Shown here piece after piece: positions 33,425-33,584 of a DNA stretch of 33,584 bases. Position 1 is the first letter of the stretch. Every line of letters begins with the position of its first letter. Below the pieces are notes generated by a model. It was not told the origin of the DNA. It saw only the letters and a list, made by a program, of their open reading frames with translations, and did not search any database. The stretch is from Branchiostoma floridae (Eukaryota > Chordata > Leptocardii > Amphioxiformes > Branchiostomatidae). The stretch lies in contig NC_049980.1 in assembly GCF_000003815.2 (NCBI RefSeq), positions 25,303,277 to 25,336,860 of the forward strand. The letters are read 5' to 3'. Both the position numbers and the translations under genes were made by a program.

Positions 33425-33584
33425 GTGAGACATTTCCTTTGTGTTGAACATTTGGATAATTGGCTTTTAAAAATCCACTGCATCTGTTATGTAGATCCTC
33501 TTTTCCACACTTGAATTAATGGAAATGGATGTTATACATTTTTATTGAAGCTACACTGAGTAATTCAGGCATAAAATTGATGAT

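Overview
This is animal nuclear DNA: split genes with GT-AG introns, 3' UTRs and dense miniature transposons. It carries three chordate-type genes: a Sam68-like STAR RNA-binding protein, an RNF144-type RBR ubiquitin ligase and DEK. Introns of roughly 0.3-2 kb (one of 4.6 kb), what looks like one pre-duplication copy of the KHDRBS and RNF144 families, and many short MITEs fit an invertebrate chordate such as a lancelet (Branchiostoma). The species is inference; the gene identities are well supported by spliced protein alignment from memory.

Layout. 1-4020: no recognisable gene. 4020-5087: probable 3' UTR of the KHDRBS gene. 5088-11482 (minus): KHDRBS/Sam68-like gene, 11 coding exons, 414 codons, every splice phase consistent. 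11483-13385: intergenic, with a 100-base N gap (12190-12289) and nested MITEs. 13390-16261: probable long 3' UTR of the next gene. 16262-20013 (minus): RNF144-like gene, nine coding exons found, one small exon apparently missing. 20026-24877: long 5' intron holding a 1.85-kb element with identical 469-base terminal direct repeats. 24878-25298: shared head-to-head promoter region. 25299-33424 (plus): DEK, ten coding exons, continuing beyond the window. Its last visible intron holds a 4.35-kb TTAA-flanked foldback element.

The three genes are not an operon. RNF144 and DEK are divergent and probably share a promoter; KHDRBS lies tail-ward of RNF144 on the same strand. The accessory content is mobile: hAT-like MITEs with 8-base target duplications (one nested inside another), a family with 9-base duplications, two ultrashort palindromes with 7-base duplications, the terminal-repeat element and the large foldback. 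One intron duplication in KHDRBS appears to have created a 21-base in-frame microexon.
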